Source of the DNA: Adhaeribacter terrigena | GTDB taxonomy: Bacteria; Bacteroidota; Bacteroidia; Cytophagales; Hymenobacteraceae | Direction: 5' to 3' | Assembly (NCBI RefSeq): GCF_016623615.1 | Contig: NZ_JAEHFX010000005.1 | Span: forward strand, 265,139-329,138 | Length of the DNA: 64,000 bases | Shown here: in pieces, positions 35,701 to 43,374 of the stretch | Layout of the letters: each line of letters begins with the position of its first letter | How positions within the stretch are numbered: the stretch's first letter is position 1 | Program-made: the position numbers and the translations under genes | Notes under the pieces: model-generated | What the model saw: the letters and a program-made list of their open reading frames with translations, nothing else | Told to the model about the DNA's origin: nothing | Databases searched by the model: none

Positions 35701-37725
35701 ACCTACACGATCGCTGCAGTAACCGGGGCAACCGGATATTCCTGGACGGTGCCTGCCGGCTGGACCATTACCAGCGGCCAGGGAACTACCAGCATTACTG
35801 TTACCACCGGCAATAATTCGGGTAATGTGAGTGTAAGTGCCACCAATAGTTGCGGTCCTGGATCTCCCCGCACCCTGAACATTACTCCTTCTTCAACCGC
35901 TGCCCCTGCCCCCGGCCCGATTACCGGTATTGCCATTCCATGCATTGGCCAGACAGGATTAACCTATTCCATTACGGCAGTAGCGGGAGCATCCAGCTAT
36001 AACTGGACGGTGCCAGCGGGCTGGACTATTACCAGCGGCCAGGGTACTACAGCCATTCAGGTAACGGCCGGAAGCGTAGCCGGTAATGTTTCGGTAGTGG
36101 CAGCCAACGGTTGCGGAACCGGTATTGCCAGCACTCAGGCCGTGCAACCAACCTTTACTCCGCCGGTTGCGCCGGGTAATATTATCGGGAACAGTGTGCC
36201 TTGCGCTACGGGAGGGAATTTAACCTATTCCGTGTTGCTTGTTAATAGTGCCTATGCTTATACCTGGACGGTACCAACCGGCTGGAGCATTGTGAGCGGG
36301 CAGGGGTCTAATAGTATAACCGTAACGCCGGGCAGTAGTGCCGGCGCTATTACCGTAACAGCGACAAATGGTTGCGGCACTAGTTCTGCCTCAAGCCTGA
36401 ATGTAATGATTTCTACTACAGCACCTCCAATGCCGGGGCAAATCACGGCTCCATTCAGCGGAAGTCCTTGTGCCGGCCAAACCGGGTTAGTATATTCCAT
36501 TAGTCCGGTAGTCGGCGCTTCTTCTTATACCTGGACCTTACCAACCGGCTGGAGCATTGTAAGCGGGCAAGGAACAACTTCTATAGAGGTAACGGCCGGC
36601 AATTCTTCCGGATTAGTTTCTGTAGTGGCTTCTAATGGTTGTGGTAGCGGAAGCGCTAGTGTATTGGCTACTACGCCTACTACCAGCACGCCATTAACCT
36701 CCGGAGTAATAGAAGGTCCTGCATTCCCATGTACCGGTAATATTCCTACCACCTATAAAACTTCGGGCGTTAATGGTGCAACAGGCTATACCTGGACCGT
36801 GCCGTTAGGCTGGCAGATTACTTCCGGGCAGGGAACTACAGAAATTACGGTTATTGCCGGCACGAAAACCGGGAATGTAGGCGTAGTTGCATACAATGGT
36901 TGCGGAGCCGGTACGCCAAGTGAGTTAAATGTTAATCCTACAAACCAACCGCCGGTTATGGCTGGGAATATAGCTGGAAATACAATACTTTGTGCTGATG
37001 CTAAGGGAGTTGTTTTTAGTGTATCCGGCGCTACCAATGCCGATACTTATACCTGGACCGTGCCGAAGGGCTGGAATATTGTAAGCGGCCAGGGTACTGA
37101 TTCGATTGTGGTAAATGGCGGTACGAACAGCGGTGAAGTAACTGTAATTGCAATGAACGGTTGCGGCGCCAGCGTAGCAAGCCGTTTAACAGTAACGGTT
37201 CAGGTGCCGTTGGTTTTCACAACTGAAATTAAAGATGAAAGCTCCCCATGCATTGGCTTGCGTTACACCGTAGATCCGATTCCGGGAGCGGTGGCTTATA
37301 ACTGGACTGTGCCGGCCGGCTGGCAGATACTCAGCGGTGCTGGTACAACATCCATTTCGGTAAAAGCAGGCTCGGCGGAAGGGCAGATCTCGGTAGTAGC
37401 GCAAACAGCTACCTGCCAGGGCTTGCCAATAGAAGCAAACATGAAAGCCAGTGCCTCAGATCCTGAACTGAAAATTCCAAACGCTTTCTCGCCGAATAAT
37501 GATGGGGTGAACGAAAAATGGGTGGTAGAAAATCTGGAGAATTACGACCAAAACGAACTGACCGTAATTAACCGTTGGGGTAATGAGGTTTTCCGGCAGA
37601 AGAATTATAAGAATAACTGGGACGGTCAGGGCCTGAGCCCGGGAACGTATTATTATATTCTGCAAGTGAAAGTTTGCGATAATTCAGAAAAAACGATGAA
37701 GGGTTACGTGATGATTGTTCGTTAA
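32722..37725 (+). CDS. Giant DUF3494 (ice-binding-like) adhesin with 14 PKD-like repeats and type B T9SS domain
   Basis: A 1667-residue surface protein. Signal peptide about 1-20. Residues about 22-235 match the DUF3494 ice-binding fold (LGTMGNFTVLAGTHITSTG, then GVYRFNGNATLSDTLTLDAQG and IFWQVGNSVTLGVGTNIKGS). Residues about 237-355 are a DUF11 module (DISVVKTKTPGPYSVGSQIT). Then come 14 tandem PKD-like domains of about 86 residues (about 357-1578), each with P-C, a YTWTVPAGWTITSGQGT core and NGCG. The C-terminus is the gliding-motility type B sorting domain (IPNAFSPNNDGVNEKW, then NRWGNEVF and WDGQGLSPGTYYYIL). It is followed at once by PorP/SprF-like and PorE-like genes, as for SprB-type adhesins. 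Ice binding itself is not shown; DUF3494 domains also serve in adhesion. Confidence 0.92.
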   Translation: MNKIVLIKLFFVLTLFNALGQTKPNLGTMGNFTVLAGTHITSTGNTIIYDNIGAGTYFSGFTFTTPPQSTPTGPGLITGAQHLNNTAYQSAMADLTTAYNQVATQAFTQNLSGQTLGGQVKSVTPGVYRFNGNATLSDTLTLDAQGNPNAVFIFQVLGNLTSLPNALISMRQGARSPNIFWQVGNSVTLGVGTNIKGSVFASQSITMGNGSIMQGRAMSLNSFVSLNNNPITIPPPRFNSDISVVKTKTPGPYSVGSQITYTIVVKNLGPNNETNLLVSDLLPPGLAFISATTTNNTPYSKTTGFWSVDELNNGDSDTLTIVATITSPNFITNTATVAGDAIDNNQSNNASSVTICAVPTKPGVITGPAVLCIGGTGNTYSIAAVPGSTRYNWSVPTGWIITNGQNTNSINLLPGPDTASAIISVTAVNSCGESEPSTKRIRAIPPPPPVLPPIAGNPFPCRNSTGNIYSIPLLMAVNNYTWSVPAGWTITAGQGTNSITVTAGSLAGTISLTVSNDCGTSGPKTLNVNPALGPPALPGPITSTNAGDPCVGQVGLVYSVPVLANAATYSWTVPTGWTITAGQGTNSITVSAGANPGVISVFASNGCGNSPVATYIVNPVTAPPVVTGPISGQFVPCIGQTSITYSVPAQSGVGSYNWTVPTGWTITAGQGTNSITVTAGSNAGAVSVTATNGCGTGSAVTQVVTPATTVPPAPGAIVSSGGGNPCAGQTNLVYTLVPVSGASTYTWTVPAGWTIVSGQGTPSITVTAGSASGPISVVAVNGCGSSAASTLGLTPTTTPPPVPGNIAGNNVPCAGSTLNVYSIPVVSGASSYNWTVPAGWTITSGQGTNTITVTAGNSNGSISVSAINACGAGSASTSLVIAATSVPPVPGPITGNVNMCVNQAGITYSIAPVTNASGYTWSVPAGWNITAGQGTNTVTVTAGSTPGNISVVASNGCGSGLSTALALTPISNPPGTPGAITGNLVPCTGQSNVTYTIAAVTGATGYSWTVPAGWTITSGQGTTSITVTTGNNSGNVSVSATNSCGPGSPRTLNITPSSTAAPAPGPITGIAIPCIGQTGLTYSITAVAGASSYNWTVPAGWTITSGQGTTAIQVTAGSVAGNVSVVAANGCGTGIASTQAVQPTFTPPVAPGNIIGNSVPCATGGNLTYSVLLVNSAYAYTWTVPTGWSIVSGQGSNSITVTPGSSAGAITVTATNGCGTSSASSLNVMISTTAPPMPGQITAPFSGSPCAGQTGLVYSISPVVGASSYTWTLPTGWSIVSGQGTTSIEVTAGNSSGLVSVVASNGCGSGSASVLATTPTTSTPLTSGVIEGPAFPCTGNIPTTYKTSGVNGATGYTWTVPLGWQITSGQGTTEITVIAGTKTGNVGVVAYNGCGAGTPSELNVNPTNQPPVMAGNIAGNTILCADAKGVVFSVSGATNADTYTWTVPKGWNIVSGQGTDSIVVNGGTNSGEVTVIAMNGCGASVASRLTVTVQVPLVFTTEIKDESSPCIGLRYTVDPIPGAVAYNWTVPAGWQILSGAGTTSISVKAGSAEGQISVVAQTATCQGLPIEANMKASASDPELKIPNAFSPNNDGVNEKWVVENLENYDQNELTVINRWGNEVFRQKNYKNNWDGQGLSPGTYYYILQVKVCDNSEKTMKGYVMIVR
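33790..37450 (+). repeat. In-gene tandem repeat array, 14 units of about 258 bp
   Basis: Coding repeats for the PKD-like domains. Neighbouring units share long near-identical stretches (for example GGCTGGACCATTACTGC), suggesting repeated unequal exchange or gene conversion. Confidence 0.85.
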
Positions 37726-37734
37726 CCCAGGAAA

Positions 37735-38703
37735 ATGGTATTAAATATTACTGAAAAAATGCGCCGTATTATAGTAGTTTTAGGGATCTGGTTGGTAGCA
37801 GGGAGTGCATACGCGCAGCAGAGTGCCCAGTATACCCAGTATATTTTTAACGGTCTGATCGTGAACCCGGCTTATGCAGGGAGCAAGGAGATCTGGAATG
37901 TGAACGCGATTTACCGGGATCAGTGGACCGGGCTGGAAGGCCGGCCTACTACCCAGACTTTTAGTGCGGATGGCGGCATAAAAGATAATAAGATCGGGCT
38001 GGGTTTTCAGGCCATTAACGACCGCATCGGGGCCGACGGGCAACTTAGCCTGATGGGAAGTGCGGCGGTAAAGCTGGATGTAAATGAAACCAGTAAATTC
38101 CGGTTTGGCATTTCGGGGGGCGTAACGCAGTATTCCCGCGACTGGACCAAAATCAAGATGACCGATATGAACGACCAGGTTAACCCGGGCACGAAGGAAA
38201 CGGCTATTTCGCCAACCCTGAAAGCCGGGGTTTATTTCCATACCGAACAGTTTTATGCAGGCCTTTCCGCGGCAAATTTAATACCGGTTGAAAACGATTA
38301 TGTGCTCACGCCCACGCGGCATTATTTCCTGACTTCGGGTTACGTGTTTAACCTGGGCCAGCACATGAAATTCAAACCGAGCTTTTTGTTGAAAGAAGAT
38401 TTTAAAGGCCCTACCAACCTCGACCTGAATGCCTTTGTGCTTTTTGCCGAGCGGATCTGGGTGGGGTCTTCGTACCGCACCGGTCTGAACCTGATCCATA
38501 AAGTTTCTACCGAAGATAAAGTAAACCTTTCGAGCGCCTGGGCAGGCATTGTGGAATTGTATGTTACCCCAAAGCTGAAACTGGGATACGCTTATGATGT
38601 TACCCTGACCGGCCTTAATAATTACGACAGCCACGAAATTTCGCTGGGCTTTTTCTTCCTCAAAAAAGAAGAGACCAATATGCTTTCGCCGCGCTATTTC
38701 TAA
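37735..38703 (+). CDS. PorP/SprF-family type IX secretion partner protein
   Basis: A 322-residue outer-membrane beta-barrel of the PorP/SprF family. The N-terminus after the signal peptide has the diagnostic QQSAQYTQYIFNGLIVNPAYAGS, followed by amphipathic strands to the terminal LSLGFFFLKKEE. SprF-type members are needed for export and attachment of a cognate type B cargo encoded next door, here the giant adhesin 9 bp upstream. Start 37735 is preceded by AGGAAA; the internal ATG at 37759 gives a tidier signal peptide and is possible. Confidence 0.9.
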   Translation: MVLNITEKMRRIIVVLGIWLVAGSAYAQQSAQYTQYIFNGLIVNPAYAGSKEIWNVNAIYRDQWTGLEGRPTTQTFSADGGIKDNKIGLGFQAINDRIGADGQLSLMGSAAVKLDVNETSKFRFGISGGVTQYSRDWTKIKMTDMNDQVNPGTKETAISPTLKAGVYFHTEQFYAGLSAANLIPVENDYVLTPTRHYFLTSGYVFNLGQHMKFKPSFLLKEDFKGPTNLDLNAFVLFAERIWVGSSYRTGLNLIHKVSTEDKVNLSSAWAGIVELYVTPKLKLGYAYDVTLTGLNNYDSHEISLGFFFLKKEETNMLSPRYF

Positions 38704-38724
38704 AATTCCCCTGTGCCATTAAAC

Positions 38725-40710
38725 ATGAAATTACGCTTACTTTTTCTGCCTTTTACCTTACTTTTTTGCCTTGGTTTATCGCGGCCGGTTTCCGGGCAGG
38801 CCGATCTGAAAACTGCCGACCGCCTTTACGATGAAATGGCCTTTGCGCAGGCTACTGAAGCATACAAACAGCTGCTTGATAAAAATGAGCCGAGCCTGGA
38901 AATTATTCAGCGGATTGCGCATGGCTACCGGTTGATGAATGTGAGTAAGGAAGCCGAATTCTGGTATGCCCAGGTACTTGCTTTTCCGGGGGCAGCCAGC
39001 ATAAACACTTTCTTTTATGCCGAAGCGGCGCGCCGGAACGGGAATTACGAAAAGGCGAAACAACTTTATCTGCAATACGGCAACCAGGTAAAATCGGACC
39101 AGGCCATGGCTATGAAACTGGCTTACGCCTGCGACCAGGCACAATACTGGACCAAAAATCCGCAGCCGGTAGCTTTAACCGCCGAAACGTTCAATTCAAC
39201 AAATTCGGATTTCAGCCCGGTGTTTTATAAAAACGGCCTGGTGTTCACTTCAGACCGTGGCAAACAGGAAAAAAAAGCAGATAATGAGATTTATGCCTGG
39301 ACCGGTAAACCGTATCTGCAGCTTTATTATTTAGAAAAAGACAAAGATAAGAACTGGGGGCAGGTGCAGCCGCTCCCGGAGCCTGTGAACAGCACGTACC
39401 ACAACGGCGCCGCGGTTTTTTCGGCCGATGGGAATACCGTTTTTTATACCCGCACCAACAAAGAGAAATTCAAACTGAAGAAAGTAAATACCGATCCTAC
39501 CAGCTGGGCTAACCCGCCTATTAAAGATATGCCGGTAAGCCGCCTGGAAATTTACATTTCACAGTTTAAAAATAACGAATGGAGCAAACCCAAAGCGTTT
39601 GTTTATAATAAACCACGGGAATATTCAGTGGGGCATCCGGCGCTTTCGCCCGATGGTAATGTGCTTTACTTTGCTTCGGATATGCCGGGCGGATTTGGTG
39701 AAACGGATTTGTATTACTGCACCAAAGAAGCCGATGGCAGCTGGAGCAAGCCGGTAAACTGCGGCAATGCCGTAAATTCGGCCGGTAAAGAATGTTTCCC
39801 GACGTTTTCCCCGGATGGTACCTTGCATTTCTCTTCGGACGGACATTTGGGCATGGGCGGACTGGATCTGTTTTCGGCAAAAGGCGCTAAAACGAAATGG
39901 CAGGCTATCACGAACCTCGAAACCCCTTATAATTCGGGCGGCGACGATTTCGGGATCATTTTTGATCCGGAAGGCAAAGGCGAAACCGGTTATTTTTCTT
40001 CGAACCGCGGCAGCGAAAACGGCACCGATAATATTTATTCGTTCAAATCGAGCCGGGTACCTTGTACACTGGCGGGTTTAACCGTTGAGCAGCCGGAAGC
40101 CAAACAGGCACAAACCGTTACCAAACCTCTGAGCGGCGTAACGTTGCGCCTTTACCGGGCTGGCGATACATCGGCGCTGGTTTCTTATTCCGATAAAGAA
40201 GGCAAGTTCAATTTTCCGATCCAGGGGGGCGTGAAATACATGGTAAAAGGCTCTAAAGAGGGTTATTTAACCAAATCGGTAGAGGTGATGGCCGACTGTA
40301 AAAGCGTGCTGGACCTGGCCAAGCTGGCCCTGACGCTGAACAAGAACAAAGTGAACAGCTCTTACATTGTAGAGAATATCTATTACGATCTGGATAAGAG
40401 CGAGATCCGGCCGGATGCGGCCCGCGAGCTGGATAAGCTGGTGGTGATGCTGCAGGATAACCCGGAAGTGAAAATTGAGCTCAGTTCGCATACCGATAGC
40501 CGCCAGACCGACCATTATAACCAGATGTTGTCGCAGTTGCGGGCCGATGCGGCCGTGAAATATATTATTTCCAGAGGAATTGATTACACACGCATAACGG
40601 CCAAAGGCTACGGCGAAAGCCAGTTGCGTAACCGCTGTAAAGACGGGGTGAACTGTTCGGAAGATGAACACCAGCTTAACCGCCGTACTGAATTCAAGCT
40701 TATTAAATAG
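38725..40710 (+). CDS. PorE-like OmpA-family lipoprotein/periplasmic anchor (TPR, PD40 propeller, OmpA)
   Basis: About 661 residues. Signal peptide about 1-25. TPR-like helices follow (about 28-150, LKTADRLYDEMAFAQATEAYKQ), then a PD40/WD40-like beta-propeller (about 155-440, with repeated FSPDGTLHFSSDG-type blades). A carboxypeptidase-regulatory-like beta-sandwich (about 450-535, SGVTLRLYRAGDT) precedes a C-terminal OmpA peptidoglycan-binding domain (about 550-661, IYYDLDKSEIRPDAARELD, then SHTDSRQTD). This four-part order is that of PorE of the T9SS, which links the secretion complex to peptidoglycan. The ATG at 38725 is chosen; the in-frame GTG at 38713 is less likely. Third gene of the adhesin operon. 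Confidence 0.9.
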   Translation: MKLRLLFLPFTLLFCLGLSRPVSGQADLKTADRLYDEMAFAQATEAYKQLLDKNEPSLEIIQRIAHGYRLMNVSKEAEFWYAQVLAFPGAASINTFFYAEAARRNGNYEKAKQLYLQYGNQVKSDQAMAMKLAYACDQAQYWTKNPQPVALTAETFNSTNSDFSPVFYKNGLVFTSDRGKQEKKADNEIYAWTGKPYLQLYYLEKDKDKNWGQVQPLPEPVNSTYHNGAAVFSADGNTVFYTRTNKEKFKLKKVNTDPTSWANPPIKDMPVSRLEIYISQFKNNEWSKPKAFVYNKPREYSVGHPALSPDGNVLYFASDMPGGFGETDLYYCTKEADGSWSKPVNCGNAVNSAGKECFPTFSPDGTLHFSSDGHLGMGGLDLFSAKGAKTKWQAITNLETPYNSGGDDFGIIFDPEGKGETGYFSSNRGSENGTDNIYSFKSSRVPCTLAGLTVEQPEAKQAQTVTKPLSGVTLRLYRAGDTSALVSYSDKEGKFNFPIQGGVKYMVKGSKEGYLTKSVEVMADCKSVLDLAKLALTLNKNKVNSSYIVENIYYDLDKSEIRPDAARELDKLVVMLQDNPEVKIELSSHTDSRQTDHYNQMLSQLRADAAVKYIISRGIDYTRITAKGYGESQLRNRCKDGVNCSEDEHQLNRRTEFKLIK

Positions 40711-40715
40711 ACCTG

Positions 40716-40745
40716 AGTTTTAGGAGCCAAAAGCATAGCGTTTTT
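40716..40745 (-). repeat. ACGCTATGG-family element (reverse)
   Basis: GAGTTTTAGGAGCC, then AAAAGCATAGCGTTTTT, just after the PorE-like stop. Confidence 0.8.
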
Positions 40746-40757
40746 CAGGTCGTTCTG

Positions 40758-40786
40758 CAGTTTTTCGGCCGGAAACCATACCGTTA
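40758..40786 (-). repeat. ACGCTATGG-family element (reverse)
   Basis: AGTTTTTCGGCC, then GGAAACCATACCGTTA, running directly into the terminator stem. Confidence 0.7.
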
Positions 40787-40840
40787 TCAAAACAAAAGCG
40801 CCTGCTATTTTTAATATAGCAGGCGCTTTTGTTTTGATAA
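40784..40840. terminator. Bidirectional terminator with perfect 25-bp stem
   Basis: Arms 40784-40808 and 40816-40840 are fully complementary around a 7-nt loop; the core is GCGCCTGCTAT/ATAGCAGGCGC. Between convergent genes. Confidence 0.93.
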
Positions 40841-40846
40841 ATAATT

Positions 40847-41848
40847 TTACCGTTCGCTGAAATTGATCTCGGTATTGTCGCCAATGTTGAGGCTGTGGCT
40901 CAGGCCTTTGAGACTGGAATCGTTGCCGATGATGGAATCGTGCATAACGGTATTGCGGAGTTCGCTGTATTCGCCGATGATGGAATTTTGTAGTACGGTA
41001 TAGTCTATAATGGTATTCTGGCCGATGGCTACGTTCGGGCCGATCACGGAGTTGGAAATGGTGCAGCCCGGCCCGATGCTTACCGGCGGAATGATGATCG
41101 TATTCGGGAATTCGGGCTTTTCGGCCTGCAGGAATTCGGGGCGGTTAAGCAGAATGGCGTTGGTTTGCAGCAGGCTTGATTTGCGGCCGCAATCGTACCA
41201 ATGGTCCACTTCGCAGGTGCTGATCTTTTCGCCGTGCTCGATCAGGTGGGCGAGCGCATCGGTGAGGTGGTATTCGTGCTGCGTTTTAATACCTTCGTGA
41301 ATAATATATTCCAGGCTTTGGGCCAGTTTTTCGGGGTGGGCAATTTTATACAAACCTACCAGCGCGTAATTCGATTTGGGGAAACTTGGTTTTTCTACCA
41401 GCTTGGTAACAAAGGCATTTTCGTCGGTTTCGATGATGCCGAACAGGGATGGCTGGTTTACTTTTTTTACGCACAGCACCGATTGCGGCGAATCGAGGAT
41501 CTTCTGCATATCTACGTCTATGATCGCATCGCCGAGCATGATGAGCATACTTTCTTCGTGGCGGAAATTTTCGCGGGCAACCCAAAGGGCATGCCCCAGG
41601 CCTTCGCGCGGTTCCTGCACCACAAATTCGGCGCGGATGTTGGGGTAATTCCGCTTTACGTAGGCTTCTACTTTACCGCCCAGGTAGCCGATAATGAAAA
41701 CAAAATCCTGAATGCCGGCTTGTTGCAGCCTTTCTATAATGTGGCCCAGAATGGTGTTGCCGGCCACCGGGATAAGCGATTTAGGTTGGGTGTGGGTGTG
41801 CGGGCGAAGTTTTTTACCGCTGCCAGCCACCGGAATTACAGCCTTCAT
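40847..41848 (-). CDS. Sugar-phosphate nucleotidyltransferase with left-handed beta-helix
   Basis: About 333 residues from the ATG giving MKAVIPVAGSGKKLRPHTHT. This has the G-x-G-x-x-L-R-P nucleotide-binding signature of NDP-sugar pyrophosphorylases (glucose-1-phosphate thymidylyl/uridylyl/mannose-1-phosphate guanylyl group), with KSLIPVAGNTILGHIIE and MLGDAIIDVDM for sugar phosphate and metal. The C-terminal part (about 250-330) is a hexapeptide beta-helix (IGPGCTISNSVIGPNVAIG). It makes an activated sugar for envelope polysaccharide or glycosylation; the exact nucleotide and sugar cannot be told. The in-frame upstream codon at 41878 would add ten atypical residues. Confidence 0.9.
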   Translation of the reverse strand: MKAVIPVAGSGKKLRPHTHTQPKSLIPVAGNTILGHIIERLQQAGIQDFVFIIGYLGGKVEAYVKRNYPNIRAEFVVQEPREGLGHALWVARENFRHEESMLIMLGDAIIDVDMQKILDSPQSVLCVKKVNQPSLFGIIETDENAFVTKLVEKPSFPKSNYALVGLYKIAHPEKLAQSLEYIIHEGIKTQHEYHLTDALAHLIEHGEKISTCEVDHWYDCGRKSSLLQTNAILLNRPEFLQAEKPEFPNTIIIPPVSIGPGCTISNSVIGPNVAIGQNTIIDYTVLQNSIIGEYSELRNTVMHDSIIGNDSSLKGLSHSLNIGDNTEINFSER

Positions 41849-41959
41849 ACAATTCAGGGTTTTACGCAATATAAACAATTAAAATGTGTTTCGATGGTAC
41901 ATTGGCAGGATTTTGCCTTCTTTTAATATGGGGCGGCCGTTGCGCTAACCGGCTTTTAC

Positions 41960-41990
41960 ACTTTTCAGACCTTAAACCCTACCGTTTTTT
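41960..41990 (-). repeat. ACGCTATGG-family element (reverse, GGTAGGG subtype)
   Basis: ACTTTTCAGACC, then TTAAACCCTACCGTTTTTT. Confidence 0.8.
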
Positions 41991-42074
41991 AATAGCTGAA
42001 AACCTGCTCCGCAAACTTTAAAATAACTGCAAACCCACAAATCCGTACGTTAAGCGCAGAACGGCGGGCCGGGT

Positions 42075-42102
42075 ACTTTTTTGCCCGAAAACCCTACCGT
42101 TT
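42075..42102 (-). repeat. ACGCTATGG-family element (reverse, GGTAGGG subtype)
   Basis: ACTTTTTTGCCC, then GAAAACCCTACCGTTT, 43 nt upstream of the lemA-like start. Confidence 0.8.
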
Positions 42103-42145
42103 GAGTATATTGCAGAACTAAAATATTCAAATCAACTCAAAAACT

Positions 42146-42724
42146 ATGAAACGATTATTGCTTTACTTTTTTGGCCTGGTGGTGTTGCTTTCGCAGACTT
42201 CGTGTGGCTACAACGAAATGGTGCAGAAAGACGAAAATGTGGCCGGAAAATGGGCTAACGTGCAGAACGCTTACCAGCGCCGCGCGGATCTGGTGCCCAA
42301 CCTGGTGAATACGGTGAAAGGCGCCGCCAACTTTGAAAAGGAAACCCTTACGCAGGTAATCGAGGCCCGGGCCAAAGCTACCAGCATGCAGATAAGCCCG
42401 GAAAACTTAACCCCGGAAAACCTGCAGAAATTTCAGGATGCCCAGGCGCAGTTAAGCGGCGCGCTGTCGCGTTTAATGGTAACCGTGGAAAGATACCCGG
42501 AACTGAAAGCGAACCAGAACTTCCTGGAATTGCAGGCGCAGCTGGAAGGTACGGAAAACCGCATTTCGGTAGAACGCATGAAATACAACGAGGCCGTGCA
42601 GGATTACAATACCTACATCCGTTCGTTCCCGCGTAACATTATAGCCGGCTGGTTCGATTTTGAGCGCAAAACGCCGTTCGCCGCCGATGCCGCCGCCCAG
42701 AAAGCGCCAGCGGTTCAATTTTAA
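42146..42724 (+). CDS. LemA-family lipoprotein
   Basis: 192 residues. An N-terminal signal with lipobox (LLSQTSC, Cys at 20) is followed by the LemA four-helix bundle: NEMVQKDENVAGKWANVQNAYQRRADLVPNL (about 22-52), VIEARAKATS, and ENRISVERMKYNEAVQDYN with the conserved Asn/Arg. LemA proteins are membrane-anchored, and their genes are usually found with TPM-domain genes, as here. The molecular role is not established; links to protein quality control are suggested for TPM partners. Confidence 0.93.
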   Translation: MKRLLLYFFGLVVLLSQTSCGYNEMVQKDENVAGKWANVQNAYQRRADLVPNLVNTVKGAANFEKETLTQVIEARAKATSMQISPENLTPENLQKFQDAQAQLSGALSRLMVTVERYPELKANQNFLELQAQLEGTENRISVERMKYNEAVQDYNTYIRSFPRNIIAGWFDFERKTPFAADAAAQKAPAVQF

Positions 42725-42729
42725 CTGAA

Positions 42730-42858
42730 TGATTAATGAATAATGATTGATAACCGTTGTTTTTTGAAAGATAGCCAGGTTAAACGCTATGGTTCAAAGC
42801 CAGAAAAGTACTTTTGTAATTTTGCTTTTAACGAGTATTAATCATTATTCATTAATCA
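42730..42858. repeat. AT-rich inverted repeat around a dispersed element
   Basis: TGATTAATGAATAATGATT (42730-42748) is perfectly complementary to 42840-42858. The element at 42781 lies in the loop, the same layout as at 27.6 kb. Confidence 0.85.
42781..42809 (+). repeat. ACGCTATGG-family element (forward)
   Basis: TAAACGCTATGGTT, then CAAAGCCAG and AAAAGT, within the inverted repeat. Confidence 0.8.
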
Positions 42859-42876
42859 CTATACATTAAAAAAAAC

Positions 42877-43311
42877 ATGCGCGACATTATAACCGAAGAG
42901 CAGGAAAAGGAAATTGTGGAGGCGATTGCGCAGGCGGAAGCCAATACGTCCGGCGAAATTCGGGTGCATATCGAAAACAATTGTGCGATAGATCCGCTGG
43001 ACCGGGCCGTGGAGGTTTTTGCGAGCCTGCACATGCACCAGACCAGACTGCGCAACGGCGTATTGTTTTACGTAGCCCTGAAAAGCCATAAATTTGCCGT
43101 AATTGGCGATGCCGGCATAAACGCGGCCGTGCCCGATAATTTCTGGGACGAAACCAAAACCACCGTGCTTTCCGAGTTTAAGAACGGGAATTACGGCGCA
43201 GGTTTGGTAAAAGGCATTTTAATGGCCGGCGAACAACTCCGCACCTTTTTTCCGCACGATCCCGAAACCGATACCAACGAGCTGCACAACGATGTTTCCT
43301 TCGGGAAATAA
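42877..43311 (+). CDS. TPM-domain protein
   Basis: A 144-residue single TPM (DUF477) domain without signal peptide. The conserved strand TSGEIRVHIEN and NGVLFYVALKSHKFAVIGDAGIN are characteristic, with the family's usual late VPDNFWDE. TPM domains are associated with membrane protein turnover (Psb27/TLP18.3 relatives in plastids). It is the second gene of a LemA-TPM-TPM cluster, 152 bp after the LemA gene and 63 bp before the next TPM gene. The lack of export signal sets it apart from its neighbour. Confidence 0.9.
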   Translation: MRDIITEEQEKEIVEAIAQAEANTSGEIRVHIENNCAIDPLDRAVEVFASLHMHQTRLRNGVLFYVALKSHKFAVIGDAGINAAVPDNFWDETKTTVLSEFKNGNYGAGLVKGILMAGEQLRTFFPHDPETDTNELHNDVSFGK

Positions 43312-43374
43312 ACCGACCTGCAGTTTTTTACCCGTAACTTCCTTTTTTCAGGCGAAGTTGCCAACAAGTACCTT

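Noticed and set aside
32746..37404. Many long open frames on the minus strand opposite the giant adhesin
   Set aside because: They are repetitive mirror images of the PKD-like repeat coding strand, rich in Ala/Gly/Pro, and have no start signals or family motifs.
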